In this document: positions 18,888 through 27,456 of the stretch, in pieces
Position numbering within the stretch: the first letter of the stretch is position 1
Layout: each line of letters begins with the position of its first letter
Assembly (NCBI GenBank): GCA_902571315.1
Contig: CACGBM010000002.1
Location: forward strand, 18,978-82,977
Source of the DNA: Rhodospirillaceae bacterium
GTDB taxonomy: Bacteria > Pseudomonadota > Alphaproteobacteria > TMED109
Direction of reading: 5' to 3'
DNA length: 64,000 nucleotides
Notes under the pieces: generated by a model
What the model was told of the DNA's origin: nothing
Seen by the model: the letters and a program-made list of their open reading frames with translations, nothing else
Database searches by the model: none
Translations under genes and position numbers: made by a program

Positions 18888-19853
18888 ATGGCTGACTCAA
18901 GAAAATTAACTACAGATGAAGTAAATGCATTAATGGAAGGTCTTTCCAAGGGAGATGTTGGAAGTGATTCTGGAGTAGGAAAAGATCTTGAGGTTGCACC
19001 TTTTAGTTTTGGTACAGATGACTTATCTTTAATGGGGGATTATTATGCTTTAAGGTTAATTAATGATCGTTTTGCTAGGTTTGCTCGTTCAGTATTTCAA
19101 CCTATGTTAAGAGTGCAACCAAGAATAAGCTCATTTCCTCCGGAAGTTAAAACATTTGATGAATACGCATCCTCATTGGACAGTTTTATGAGTTTATCTA
19201 CTTATAGAATTGAAGAGTTAAGAGGTTCATTGTTAGTAGTTTTTTCTCCAGCTTTTATTAGTATTTTAACAAATGCTTACTATGGAGGAAATATTGAGGT
19301 ATTAAAAACTACAAGACAAGAATTTACTGCTACAGAAGAGAGAATAATTGAAATGGTGAATATAGATCTAATGAAACAACTTAAGCTAAGTTGGAAAGAT
19401 TTAACTCCTATAAATTTTACGAAATTAGGAAGAGAAATGAATCCGCAATTTACTAATTTTGTAGATGCTAGCGACTTAGTAATTATATGTTCTTTTGTAG
19501 TTCAACTTCCTGGAGTAGATGCTGCTAACTTTGATGTTCTTTATCCTTTGCAAACCTTAAAGCCAATAGCATCATTATTAAGGTCTAGAGTTCAATCTGA
19601 TATAATTGAGGATGACGTATCCTGGAAAGATAAATTAGAAAGTGCAATTTTAGAAATACCACTAGATTTGAAAGCAACTTTAAGTCAACCTATGGTTAAT
19701 ATGGCTAAATTATTAAGAGTTAATGTAGGTGATACTATTCAAATTCCTATTTCTGATAAAATTGATGTTTATGTAGAAGATATTAAAATGTTTAATGGAG
19801 ATTTAGGCGAATACAAAGGAAATGCAGCAGTTAATATTAAGAAGAGAATTTAA
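18888..19853 (+). CDS. fliM: Flagellar motor switch protein FliM
   Basis: FliM is the middle part of the C ring that receives phosphorylated CheY and sets rotation direction. The N-terminus LTTDEVNALMEG matches the CheY-P binding peptide. The CheC-like middle domain (LRLINDRFARFARSVFQPML) and a C-terminal SpoA domain (LSQPMVNMAKLLRVNVGDTI) follow. At 321 aa it is complete. The CheY peptide implies a chemotaxis pathway elsewhere in the genome, because no che gene is in the window. Confidence 0.95.
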   Translation: MADSRKLTTDEVNALMEGLSKGDVGSDSGVGKDLEVAPFSFGTDDLSLMGDYYALRLINDRFARFARSVFQPMLRVQPRISSFPPEVKTFDEYASSLDSFMSLSTYRIEELRGSLLVVFSPAFISILTNAYYGGNIEVLKTTRQEFTATEERIIEMVNIDLMKQLKLSWKDLTPINFTKLGREMNPQFTNFVDASDLVIICSFVVQLPGVDAANFDVLYPLQTLKPIASLLRSRVQSDIIEDDVSWKDKLESAILEIPLDLKATLSQPMVNMAKLLRVNVGDTIQIPISDKIDVYVEDIKMFNGDLGEYKGNAAVNIKKRI

Positions 19854-19870
19854 ATTAAAGAGAGGATAAT

Positions 19871-20239
19871 ATGGCCGAGGAAAAAAACAAAGAGACAGTA
19901 GAAGAAGAAAATAAGTTAGAAGAGACTAATAAAGTTGATGATGTAAACACTGATAATTCTGAAAAAATAGAAAGAAGTGGTCTAGAAAACCTCAGAGTTT
20001 TAGAAAATATTGATGTTAAACTTACAGTAGAAGTTGGAGGAGCTGAGATAAAACTAAGAGAATTGCTTAGGATTAATGAGGGATCAGTTATTGAGTTAGA
20101 AAGACTAGCAGGAGACCCTCTGGATATTTTAGCTAATGGTACTAAAATCGCAAAAGGAGAAGTTGTAATGATAGGCGAGCGTTTTGGTATTAGATTTACT
20201 GAGGTTGTGGACCCTAAAGAAAGAGTACAAAATCTATAA
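19871..20239 (+). CDS. fliN: Flagellar motor switch protein FliN
   Basis: FliN forms the base of the C ring and docks FliH. The 122-aa protein has an acidic disordered N-terminus of about 45 residues and a typical SpoA domain: LENIDVKLTVEVGGAEIKLREL, SVIELERLAGDPLDILANG, IAKGEVVMIGERFGIRFTEVV. It is preceded by a GAGAGGATA ribosome site 3' of fliM and closes the fliK-N block. The next sigma-54 promoter lies 65 bases downstream. Confidence 0.95.
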   Translation: MAEEKNKETVEEENKLEETNKVDDVNTDNSEKIERSGLENLRVLENIDVKLTVEVGGAEIKLRELLRINEGSVIELERLAGDPLDILANGTKIAKGEVVMIGERFGIRFTEVVDPKERVQNL

Positions 20240-20303
20240 GTCAAATATCTGACATTCGTATATTTTTTAATTCAAAACCTCACATTTTTAGCTGATTTTT
20301 ATT

Positions 20304-20318
20304 TGGCAAGATTTTTGC
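20304..20318 (+). promoter_or_regulatory. Sigma-54 (-24/-12) promoter of the fliO-P-Q-R-flhB block
   Basis: TGGCAAGATTTTTGC is an excellent match with correct spacing and is nearly identical to the 11013 site. The predicted start is near 20330, so the leader is about 13 nt and contains AGGAG (20332-20336) before the ATG at 20343. Confidence 0.8.
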
Positions 20319-20342
20319 ATCTTAACTTAATAGGAGATGCAA

Positions 20343-20630
20343 ATGCAAGAAACTTTTGATTTTTATACATTAATTATAATTATTACATTTTTAGGTACAC
20401 TAGTATTCCTAGCTTTCTTTATAAATAAAAAAAAAGATTTTTTTAAAACACATATAAATAGAAATAAATCTGTAGATATTATTAATTCAGCGTTACTTGG
20501 GGGTGGAAATAGAGTTATTATGTTTAAAATAAATAAAAGTAACTTTTTAGTAGTATCTAATAAAAGTAGTATTTCAAATATTTTACCTCTAGATGAAATA
20601 GATCTAAAAATTACTAATGAGAGTAACTAA
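20343..20630 (+). CDS. fliO: FliO-like export-gate assembly protein
   Basis: FliO is a small membrane protein that helps assemble the FliP ring. This 95-aa protein has one N-terminal membrane segment (YTLIIIITFLGTLVFLAFFI) and a short cytoplasmic domain with VDIINSALLGGGNRVIMFKI, which resembles FliO (a stretch on hormone-like beta strands after a conserved region). I chose ATG 20343, six bases after AGGAG. An ATG at 20337 sits on top of that site. Its stop overlaps the fliP start codon by one base, and the position before fliP supports the call. Confidence 0.7.
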   Translation: MQETFDFYTLIIIITFLGTLVFLAFFINKKKDFFKTHINRNKSVDIINSALLGGGNRVIMFKINKSNFLVVSNKSSISNILPLDEIDLKITNESN

Positions 20631-21409
20631 TGTTTCTTTCTTATAAAAAATTAAACTTTTTATTATTTACCTTTCTTTTTATCTTAACCCTGTTATTTAC
20701 TAGTAATACATATGGAATAGAGACTCTCGGAGGTTTGCCGGCTTTAAACGTTGAAGCTAGTGAGAATGGTGGAACTACATATTCTTTATCACTACAATTA
20801 TTATTATTAATGTCAGCTTTAACTATTTTACCTTCACTATTATTAGGTATGACATCATTTACGAGAATAGTGATAGTTATGTCTATATTGAGACAAGCAT
20901 TAGGAACTCAGCAAACACCTCCTAATCAAGTTTTAATAGCCTTAGCATTATTTTTAACTTTTTTTATTATGGCACCTACTTTCACTAATATTTATGAATT
21001 AGTTGCTATTCCATATATGAATGGTGAAATACAAACACCTGACGCTTTATCTAAGGCATCTAATGAAATAAAAAGTTTTATGGTTACTAACACAAGAGAA
21101 ACCGATCTATCAATGTTTGCTGAAATATCAGGAGCAGAGCCGTTTTACAGTAAGGAAGAAATTCCTTTTAGCATTGCTTTACCAGCATTTATTACCTCTG
21201 AATTAAAAACTGCTTTTCAAATTGGTTTTTTACTTTTTTTGCCTTTTTTAGTGATTGATATGGTAGTTGCTTCAGTTTTAATGTCATTGGGAATGATGAT
21301 GCTTTCACCCATGTTGATAGCTTTACCATTTAAAATTTTATTATTTGTTTTAGTCGACGGTTGGAGTATGACAGTAGGTTCTTTAGTAAGCACTTATATA
21401 ATTCAGTAG
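20630..21409 (+). CDS. fliP: Flagellar export gate protein FliP
   Basis: FliP forms the pentameric core of the export channel with FliQ and FliR. The 259-aa protein has a cleavable N-terminal signal (LLFTSNTYG), the conserved segments LLLMSALTILPSLLLGMTSFTRIVIV and LRQALGTQQTPPNQVLIALALFLTFF, and the C-terminal half with VIDMVVASVLMSLGMMMLSP. It is complete and normal for the family. fliQ starts 8 bases after the stop. Confidence 0.96.
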   Translation: MFLSYKKLNFLLFTFLFILTLLFTSNTYGIETLGGLPALNVEASENGGTTYSLSLQLLLLMSALTILPSLLLGMTSFTRIVIVMSILRQALGTQQTPPNQVLIALALFLTFFIMAPTFTNIYELVAIPYMNGEIQTPDALSKASNEIKSFMVTNTRETDLSMFAEISGAEPFYSKEEIPFSIALPAFITSELKTAFQIGFLLFLPFLVIDMVVASVLMSLGMMMLSPMLIALPFKILLFVLVDGWSMTVGSLVSTYIIQ

Positions 21410-21417
21410 TAATTAGT

Positions 21418-21684
21418 ATGGGATTTGAAAATAATATAGAAATGTTAAGCCTAGCTTTTTGGCAGGTTTTAAAATTAGCTGGTCCTGTATTATTAGTTGC
21501 CTTGATAATAGGACTCGTTATAGGAATTATACAAGCCGCTACTTCAATTAATGAAATGACTCTTAGCTTTGTTCCAAAAGTAATTATAGTTATTTTGACT
21601 ATAGCTGTGTTTTCAAATTACTTAATATTAGGTTTGACAGAATATTTTATGTTTATTTTTGAGAGAGTGGCGACACTAAATTAA
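21418..21684 (+). CDS. fliQ: Flagellar export gate protein FliQ
   Basis: FliQ has two membrane helices and packs around the FliP/FliR core of the export gate. The 88-aa protein matches the family: a first helix with VLLVALIIGLVIGIIQAATSINE and a second with FVPKVIIVILTIAVF. The start is ATG 21418. The longer frame beginning at 21361 lies inside fliP and its extra residues do not resemble FliQ. fliR follows one base after the stop. Confidence 0.95.
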   Translation: MGFENNIEMLSLAFWQVLKLAGPVLLVALIIGLVIGIIQAATSINEMTLSFVPKVIIVILTIAVFSNYLILGLTEYFMFIFERVATLN

Positions 21685-21685
21685 A

Positions 21686-22498
21686 ATGGATATGGTAGAT
21701 AACTTTAGTCAAAATTTACCTGGTTTAGAATTATCAAATTTAGTTTCTATTATTGGAGCATTAGCGCTCGCTTCTATAAGAGTAGGAAGCTTTTTTTTAG
21801 CATCTCCCTTATTTGGTTATAGAATTATTCCTTTACAAGTGAGAATAATAATTTCTTTTGCAATAAGTTTTATTATTTTTAATAAGGTTGACATGCCAAA
21901 TATAGAACTATTAGCGGGTTTCTTATTATTCTCTGTTATTTTAGTAGAATTATTAATAGGATTAACTAGTGGTATTCTTTTAACCATTTTATTTTCTTCT
22001 GCAAGTTTAGCTGGTGAAAAAATAGCTGCAACCACTGGTTTGAGTTTCGCAGGCTTAATAGACCCAGAGTCAGGAGCACAAACTCCTGTATTAAGTCAAA
22101 TATTATCTTTATTTATGATTGTAGTTTTTTTATCACTAAATGGACACCTTTTAGCATTATCAATTATTTTAGAAAGTTACAAAGTTCTTCCAATCGGTGC
22201 AACTAGTATTAATATCAGTATGATTAAATTAGGTATTGACGCAGGTGGTTTAATGTTTAAGTTTGGTGCTTTGATTATGTTACCAATAGTAGTAGGTTTA
22301 ACATTATTGAATGTAGTAATAGGAATAGTGACGAGATCCGCACCAACTTTAAATTTATTTTCTTTTGGTTTTCCAATAACAATGATATTTGCATTCTTTT
22401 TGTTATATGTATGTTCAGTTACTATTGGAGGAAATTTTTCAAACCTTACAAATGTATCAGTAGATTTCATACACAGATTAATTGAAGGATTAATGTAA
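21686..22498 (+). CDS. fliR: Flagellar export gate protein FliR
   Basis: FliR is the single-copy gate subunit that caps the FliP pentamer and connects to FlhB. The 270-aa protein has about six membrane helices, with ASIRVGSFFLASPLFG near the N-terminus, then LVELLIGLTSGILLTILFSSASLAGEKIA and MDPES-like LIDPESGAQTPVLSQ. Its last base is shared with the flhB start (TAATG), so the two are translated together. Confidence 0.95.
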   Translation: MDMVDNFSQNLPGLELSNLVSIIGALALASIRVGSFFLASPLFGYRIIPLQVRIIISFAISFIIFNKVDMPNIELLAGFLLFSVILVELLIGLTSGILLTILFSSASLAGEKIAATTGLSFAGLIDPESGAQTPVLSQILSLFMIVVFLSLNGHLLALSIILESYKVLPIGATSINISMIKLGIDAGGLMFKFGALIMLPIVVGLTLLNVVIGIVTRSAPTLNLFSFGFPITMIFAFFLLYVCSVTIGGNFSNLTNVSVDFIHRLIEGLM

Positions 22499-23661
22499 TG
22501 GCAGATAATCAGAATAACAATTCGCAAGAAAGAACAGAGAAGCCAACTCAGAGAAAACTAGACAAGGCACGGGAAGAGGGGAAAACTGTAACATCAAAAG
22601 AAATGTATGTTCTTTCTTCTATTGTTTTGATGTTAGCATTGTTTTATTTTCTAGCAAGCAATTATGCGCAAATACTTAATAGCTGGAAAAATTTATTTTT
22701 TTTGCTGGAAACAGTTAAATATGGTATCTCACCAGTTGCTGCTTTGAAGGATGCTAGTTATAAAACTTTAATTTTTATTGTGATTATTGGCATACCAGGT
22801 TTAGTAATTACAGCATTGACCCAATTATTTGTAGGAGGAATTACATTCAGTTTTAAAGCTGTTTCATGGAAAAATAGTAAATTTAATCCAATAGAATGGA
22901 TGAAGAGAACATTTAGTGTAAAAGGTTTAGTAGAATTATCAAAAAGCATTCTGAAAGTTATACTTTTATTTGGTGTGGGTGCTTTTTTTTTATATAATGA
23001 AACATCCAAGCTTATACAGCTATCTACAGAAACTTTTGAACATGCAGTAGAAACAGCTGCTTCTTTTTTCCCTTTACTTATTATTTTTCTAATAATTGTA
23101 TTATTATTAATAGGTATTCTAGATTGGTCTTGGCAAAAATATAGTTTTATAAAATCTTTAAGAATGAACAGACAAGATTTAAAAGATGAATCAAAAGAAA
23201 CTGAAGGATCTCCAGAAGTCAAGGCCAAAATTAGAAGATTGCAATATGAAACTGTTAAAAAAGCTGTAAAACAGGCAGAATCCCTAGAAAATGTAAGTGA
23301 TGCTTCTGCAATTATAGTAAATCCAACTCATTTTGCAGTAGCGCTTAAATATGATGTTGGAGAAGTAGGTGCTCCAAAAGTTTTAGCAATGGGAAGAGGT
23401 AAGATTGCAGAAAAAATTATAGAGAAAGGAGAAGAAGTAGATATATTTATATATAGGCATAAGTTATTAGCTAGAGCGCTATTCTTTACATCTGAAATAG
23501 GTCAAGAAATTTCAGATAAGTTATACACAGCTGTGGCTATAGCATTAGCGTATATATACAAAGTAAATAAAGGTGAAGATATCATTGAACCTGATATAGA
23601 ATTACCTAATGAACTAATTTTTAATGAGGATGGTACTACTAATGAAAAAAAATCAAAGTAA
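22498..23661 (+). CDS. flhB: Flagellar export switch protein FlhB
   Basis: FlhB is the substrate-specificity switch of the export gate. The 387-aa protein begins with the typical ERTEKPTQRKLDKAREEGKT, has four membrane helices and carries the self-cleaving NPTH at residues 275-278. After that comes a long cytoplasmic tail ending in an acidic extension. Cleavage between N and P lets FliK switch export from hook to filament. The next small membrane-protein gene starts 20 bases before its stop. Confidence 0.96.
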   Translation: MADNQNNNSQERTEKPTQRKLDKAREEGKTVTSKEMYVLSSIVLMLALFYFLASNYAQILNSWKNLFFLLETVKYGISPVAALKDASYKTLIFIVIIGIPGLVITALTQLFVGGITFSFKAVSWKNSKFNPIEWMKRTFSVKGLVELSKSILKVILLFGVGAFFLYNETSKLIQLSTETFEHAVETAASFFPLLIIFLIIVLLLIGILDWSWQKYSFIKSLRMNRQDLKDESKETEGSPEVKAKIRRLQYETVKKAVKQAESLENVSDASAIIVNPTHFAVALKYDVGEVGAPKVLAMGRGKIAEKIIEKGEEVDIFIYRHKLLARALFFTSEIGQEISDKLYTAVAIALAYIYKVNKGEDIIEPDIELPNELIFNEDGTTNEKKSK

Positions 23662-23860
23662 CATAAAGAAATTAAGTGATTATATAATGAATTTCGCTTT
23701 TTTGTATTCTTCCTTTATTTGTTTTACAACTGCTATAGAAAAATGGGATAATCAAAAGATTATGGCTATTATAATTTTTATTTGTGGTTCTTTATCTTTT
23801 ACTGCCGTATTTAGGAATCAAATAGCAAAATTAGTTAATAAAATTAAAAGTAAAAGATAA
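23642..23860 (+). CDS. Small two-helix membrane protein after flhB
   Basis: I do not recognise this 72-aa protein. It has two hydrophobic helices (FAFLYSSFICFTTAIEKW and IMAIIIFICGSLSFTAVF) and a basic C-terminus (LVNKIKSKR), so it probably sits in the inner membrane. I chose the ATG at 23642. An ATG at 23624 adds six residues. The gene overlaps the flhB end by 20 bases and its last base is shared with the next gene, so it is part of the flagellar transcript. Confidence 0.6.
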   Translation: MKKNQSNIKKLSDYIMNFAFLYSSFICFTTAIEKWDNQKIMAIIIFICGSLSFTAVFRNQIAKLVNKIKSKR

Positions 23861-24042
23861 TGAATAATTCATTAAACTGTTATGGATGTAAATATTTTTA
23901 TGTTACTTATAAACAAAGTAAACCTTATGGTTGTAAAGCTTATGGATTTATTTCTAGAAAATTGCCTTCAAAAGTAGTTTTTGATGCTTCTGGCATAAAA
24001 TGTGCTTATAAAAAAATAATTAAAGGTTATAATAGGATATAA
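23860..24042 (+). CDS. Small cysteine-rich protein in the flagellar operon
   Basis: A 60-aa protein with CYGCKYF (C8, C11), YGCKAYGF (C25) and SGIKCAYK (C48), a four-Cys arrangement that could bind zinc. I have seen the general pattern C-x2-C...P-x-GC-x-x-x-G...SG-x-x-C in short proteins near flagellar genes, but I cannot name the family. There is no membrane segment. It overlaps the preceding gene by one base and is one base from the next, which supports co-translation. The role is unknown. A metal-binding regulator or chaperone is possible. Confidence 0.6.
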   Translation: MNNSLNCYGCKYFYVTYKQSKPYGCKAYGFISRKLPSKVVFDASGIKCAYKKIIKGYNRI

Positions 24043-24043
24043 A

Positions 24044-24772
24044 ATGAATTCTGCAAATGAAGTACAAGAAAGCATAAAAATAGCATTAGATGCTGCTGAT
24101 GCAGCTACTGATATTACATCAGAATATAATAAAATTAAGTCTGAAAACAAAAAACTGGAGGCATCTGTGAAGCAAATTCATAAATTTACAACAATAATTT
24201 TTGGTGTTTCAATTTTAGCAGCTGTAATTGGACTAAGTCTTACGGCTCTAATATATTCAAGAACTATGAATGAATTGACGTCTATGACCAATACAAGTAG
24301 AGAAGCATTGGTAGTTTTTGCTGAAAACGTTGACGGAGTTAAAGTTGCATTAGAAAAATTAGAAACAGGCATAGATGAGCAGGCAAGAATTTTAGAAACA
24401 AATAATGCTTTAATAGAAAGTATAAATAATTTAGATAAAAATGTAACTAATACTAATAACTTGTTTGCTGAAGAATTATCTAAGTTAACAAATAACTTTT
24501 CAGCTTCAGTAAAAACTGCAAATGATAAAAACATAAATGAATTGAAAAAAATTGTTAATGACCTGAGAAAAACCCAAAAAAGTTCTACTAAACAAATGGT
24601 TGACTTAGCTAAAAAATCTACTAACAAAGGTGTTCTAGAACAAATATCCTCTAATCAAAAGAAAATGAATAAAAATTTTAATGATTTAGCTAAAGCAGTA
24701 AACAGTTTAGCAACTCAAAGCAGTGAGTTAGCCAAATCTTTTAAAAATAATTCTGTTATAAAATATCCTTAG
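24044..24772 (+). CDS. Membrane-anchored coiled-coil protein, unknown function
   Basis: A 242-aa protein with a cytoplasmic N-terminal helix of about 45 residues, one membrane segment at about 47-70 (FTTIIFGVSILAAVIGLSLTALIY), then about 170 residues of heptad-like helix rich in Asn, Lys and Leu with no enzymatic motifs. The layout resembles the stalk and coiled coil of a chemoreceptor without the conserved signalling tip. It lies at the end of the flagellar operon and could be a polar or motor-associated scaffold, which is inference. I do not recognise the family. Confidence 0.6.
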   Translation: MNSANEVQESIKIALDAADAATDITSEYNKIKSENKKLEASVKQIHKFTTIIFGVSILAAVIGLSLTALIYSRTMNELTSMTNTSREALVVFAENVDGVKVALEKLETGIDEQARILETNNALIESINNLDKNVTNTNNLFAEELSKLTNNFSASVKTANDKNINELKKIVNDLRKTQKSSTKQMVDLAKKSTNKGVLEQISSNQKKMNKNFNDLAKAVNSLATQSSELAKSFKNNSVIKYP

Positions 24773-24778
24773 TGCATT

Positions 24779-25579
24779 ATGGAAGATAACCAACGTAATA
24801 TAAATAACACTAAAGAAGAAGAAATTAATCAATTAAATTTTTTAAAAATTGATGAGTTAAAAAGGGGTTCACATGCCCTTAGTTTAATGTTGAGAAAAGA
24901 TGACATAATTGTAGGTGTCAATGGAAAAATATTTAGAGGAACACAAAAAATATTAAATCAGCATTTGAAACTAGAAAAATCAAAAATAATTACAGTTTTC
25001 AGAAAAGAGGTTTTTTTTAATGTTAAAGCAGAAGGACCTTTAGGTATTAAATTATTAGAAGTTGGAAGCGAAGAAGTTGATGAATTATTGAAAACATCAG
25101 AAGAATACCTGAAAACCATAAAGGATTATAAAGACTATAGAGAATTTGAAATATATAAAGGAAAAAAAAATTTTTATGATATACTAGAACTTCAAGAAAA
25201 TTCATTACTTGCATCTTTGTTGCCATTTGTTTGGTTTTATCATCACAGACTTTATAGTCCTTTACTACTAATGATAGCTACATTTTTATTATTAGGATCA
25301 ATAGCTTGGTGGTTATTTTTAGCTTCATGGGTAATTCTCACTATCTATATGAGTAAAGGTGCTATGTCTCTTTTAAGAGGTTATTGCTTATTTCAAGAAT
25401 TGAGACCATATATGAAAGTTTATGCTCAATCAAATAAAAGTGTGCAAGAAATAATTAGAAGTATAGATAAAAAGTCACAATATAGATTTCCTATTATAGA
25501 TCCACCTGAAGATATAGAAGGTCAACAAATAGAAAAAGATATAGTTGATAAAGAGATGAAAACTACTCAAGCTACATAA
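24779..25579 (+). CDS. Membrane protein with a PDZ-like N-terminal domain, unknown function
   Basis: A 266-aa protein. Residues about 20-85 look PDZ-like (LRKDDIIVGVNGKIFRGTQKILNQHL), with the typical phrase of a ligand-groove loop. Residues about 145-195 carry two or three membrane helices (LLPFVWFYHHRLYSPLLLMIATFLLLGSIAWWL). The C-terminus is acidic. PDZ modules usually bind C-terminal peptides. It is the last gene of the flagellar run, seven bases after the coiled-coil gene, and converges on an SDR gene. I cannot name it. Confidence 0.55.
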   Translation: MEDNQRNINNTKEEEINQLNFLKIDELKRGSHALSLMLRKDDIIVGVNGKIFRGTQKILNQHLKLEKSKIITVFRKEVFFNVKAEGPLGIKLLEVGSEEVDELLKTSEEYLKTIKDYKDYREFEIYKGKKNFYDILELQENSLLASLLPFVWFYHHRLYSPLLLMIATFLLLGSIAWWLFLASWVILTIYMSKGAMSLLRGYCLFQELRPYMKVYAQSNKSVQEIIRSIDKKSQYRFPIIDPPEDIEGQQIEKDIVDKEMKTTQAT

Positions 25580-25586
25580 CAAATTA

Positions 25587-26342
25587 TTATGAATTAAGGT
25601 GTAGCCCACCATCAACAAAAATATTCTCACCAGTAATCAAATGAGGACTTTTAACGTACCACATTACAGTTTTGGCTACTTCTTCCGCACTTGCTGATCG
25701 TTTCAACATTACTTGTTTTTCATATATTTTGGCTTTTTTTGATACTTCTTTTTTTGATCCATGCCATGAAGTTTTTATATAACCAGGACTGATTGTGTTT
25801 ACAGTTATTTTTGGAGAAAATGTTCTAGCTAGTGATAAACTTAATGTATTTAGCGCTCCTTTAGAACATGCATAGGCTATTGAACTACCTAATCCTAAAC
25901 TAGCTACTGAAGATATATTGATGATCTTTGGGAAGGAGGTTTTTAGCATTGATTTATAGCAAGCTCTGCTCATTAAAAAAGCACTTATTACATTAGTTTT
26001 ATATATGTCTAAAAAGTCCATTTCACTTAATTCATATAATTTTGAAAACTTTACAAATTTAGTTTTACCTGCATTATTGATAAGAACATTAATATTACCA
26101 AATTTTTTTTTTGTTAGACTAACAATTCTTTCGCATGATTTTTGTTTGGATACATCTGCTTTAATTAATAATGCTTCACTAAATTTCTGACATTCCAACA
26201 AAATTTTTTTTGCTTCATTTATTGAGGATTTATAAACTATTGCAATTTTATATTTTTCTTTTGCTAACTTTAAACATATTTCTGCTCCTAAACCTTTACT
26301 CGCTCCAGTAACTATTACAACTTTATTATTTATGCTTTTCAT
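25587..26342 (-). CDS. Short-chain dehydrogenase/reductase
   Basis: A classical SDR of 251 aa that oxidises or reduces a hydroxyl or keto group with NAD(P)H. Visible motifs are the dinucleotide loop TGASKGLG, the structural NNAG (LINNAGKTKF), the catalytic Ser in NISSVAS and the Y-x-x-x-K motif YACSK. The C-terminal segment ends INFVDGG-like (ENIFVDGGLHLNS). It is closest in style to FabG-type reductases, but no fatty-acid genes are nearby. It follows the SoxYZ-like gene on the same strand by 19 bases. Confidence 0.85.
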   Translation of the reverse strand: MKSINNKVVIVTGASKGLGAEICLKLAKEKYKIAIVYKSSINEAKKILLECQKFSEALLIKADVSKQKSCERIVSLTKKKFGNINVLINNAGKTKFVKFSKLYELSEMDFLDIYKTNVISAFLMSRACYKSMLKTSFPKIINISSVASLGLGSSIAYACSKGALNTLSLSLARTFSPKITVNTISPGYIKTSWHGSKKEVSKKAKIYEKQVMLKRSASAEEVAKTVMWYVKSPHLITGENIFVDGGLHLNS

Positions 26343-26361
26343 TATTTTAGATTGAAGAAAT

Positions 26362-27144
26362 TTATAATGAGTAATCTTTACCCTTTGTATCGGTGGCTTT
26401 AACAGTTGGTTCTAAAAAGTCATCATAAAAATCTAGTATAAAAGTTGGATTTGCGGATAAAGCTCCGTAGGTTTGGGCTTTGGCTAATTCTTCCTTGTCG
26501 TTTTCGAAAAAAAGCCAATCTACATAATATTCGGGTATAATTTTTCCAGAACTAGGATCAGTTACTAACCCTGTATCCATTGGATGATTTATTTTAAACT
26601 TTAATCTCCAGTCTCCAGAAGATCTTTTATACTTATGCATCACGATTTTACCTAATACATTAGGTTCACATATCTCCTTTGTAGGATCGCACGCTGGCAA
26701 AGAGCAACCACCTGGTGATTTAACTATTACTTTTTTAGAGGAAATATTCCATATATTTTTTTCATCTAATATAGCAGCTCTTACATAAGAGTCTTGTTCC
26801 ATTCTTATATTAAATCCAACAGACTTAAGAGGTTTTTGAGGAAAAATTTTAGTTACTAATTGAATAGGATTATTATCAACAAGTATTAGAATTTTATTTG
26901 TATATTTTAGCGTTTTAGGTATTTTTACTACCATTGAAACCTCATGAGATTCCTCTACCTCATCCTGAATAATAATTTTTATTTTTGAGTTATCTAAAAA
27001 TTTTTCGGTTTTACCTAAGTATTGCTCTTTGATTAATTGAAAACTATTTCCGTAGGTTTCATTACTATGTGATAATGAAAAAGTTAAAATATAAAGAGTT
27101 AACGATATAAAGATATAAAAATTTACATTTTTTAAAATTAACAT
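26362..27144 (-). CDS. SoxYZ-like periplasmic sulfur carrier (fused)
   Basis: A 260-aa exported protein: a hydrophobic signal segment at about 5-27, a SoxY-like domain, then a SoxZ-like immunoglobulin domain from about residue 165 (FKINHPMDTGLVTDPSSGKIIP, then ANPTFILDFYDDF). SoxY normally ends in GGCGG, where the Cys carries the sulfur substrate. Here SPGGC (C147) sits at the domain junction, with two more Cys (C152, C159) just after. Fused SoxYZ carriers of this kind are known next to PQQ alcohol dehydrogenases. No such enzyme, and no other sox gene, is in this window. Confidence 0.75.
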   Translation of the reverse strand: MLILKNVNFYIFISLTLYILTFSLSHSNETYGNSFQLIKEQYLGKTEKFLDNSKIKIIIQDEVEESHEVSMVVKIPKTLKYTNKILILVDNNPIQLVTKIFPQKPLKSVGFNIRMEQDSYVRAAILDEKNIWNISSKKVIVKSPGGCSLPACDPTKEICEPNVLGKIVMHKYKRSSGDWRLKFKINHPMDTGLVTDPSSGKIIPEYYVDWLFFENDKEELAKAQTYGALSANPTFILDFYDDFLEPTVKATDTKGKDYSL

Positions 27145-27177
27145 AAAATTACTTTATTAGTTTTTGAAATATTAGCA

Positions 27178-27456
27178 ATGAATAATATATATTTAAAATT
27201 TATAATAGACAAATTTAGTATTTTAAATAATTACGAATATTTATTTTTAATTTTTGTATGTGTTCTATTTTTATCAATACTAGCTTCTTTTTTTATATTT
27301 ATAAAACCAATTAGTAATAATGAAGAAAAAAATAAACTATTAAAAAAAGAAAAGTTATTAATCAAATTGAAAAATTCTTATAAAAATGGTCAAATAAATG
27401 CAAAGGAATATAAAGCAAGAATAATCAACTTAACAAAAGATGAAAATTTATTATGA
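27178..27456 (+). CDS. Small membrane protein with a SHOCT-like tail
   Basis: A 92-aa protein with one strong membrane segment at about 20-45 (YLFLIFVCVLFLSILASFFIFI), a Lys/Glu-rich linker and a C-terminal SHOCT-like helix pair (LKNSYKNGQINAKEYKARIINL). SHOCT-like tails are short oligomerisation modules. The gene overlaps the next one by four bases. No function can be assigned. Confidence 0.55.
   Translation: MNNIYLKFIIDKFSILNNYEYLFLIFVCVLFLSILASFFIFIKPISNNEEKNKLLKKEKLLIKLKNSYKNGQINAKEYKARIINLTKDENLL

Noticed and set aside
20240..20253. GTCA/TGAC hairpin after fliN as a terminator
   Set aside because: A 4-bp stem with no clear T run; too weak.
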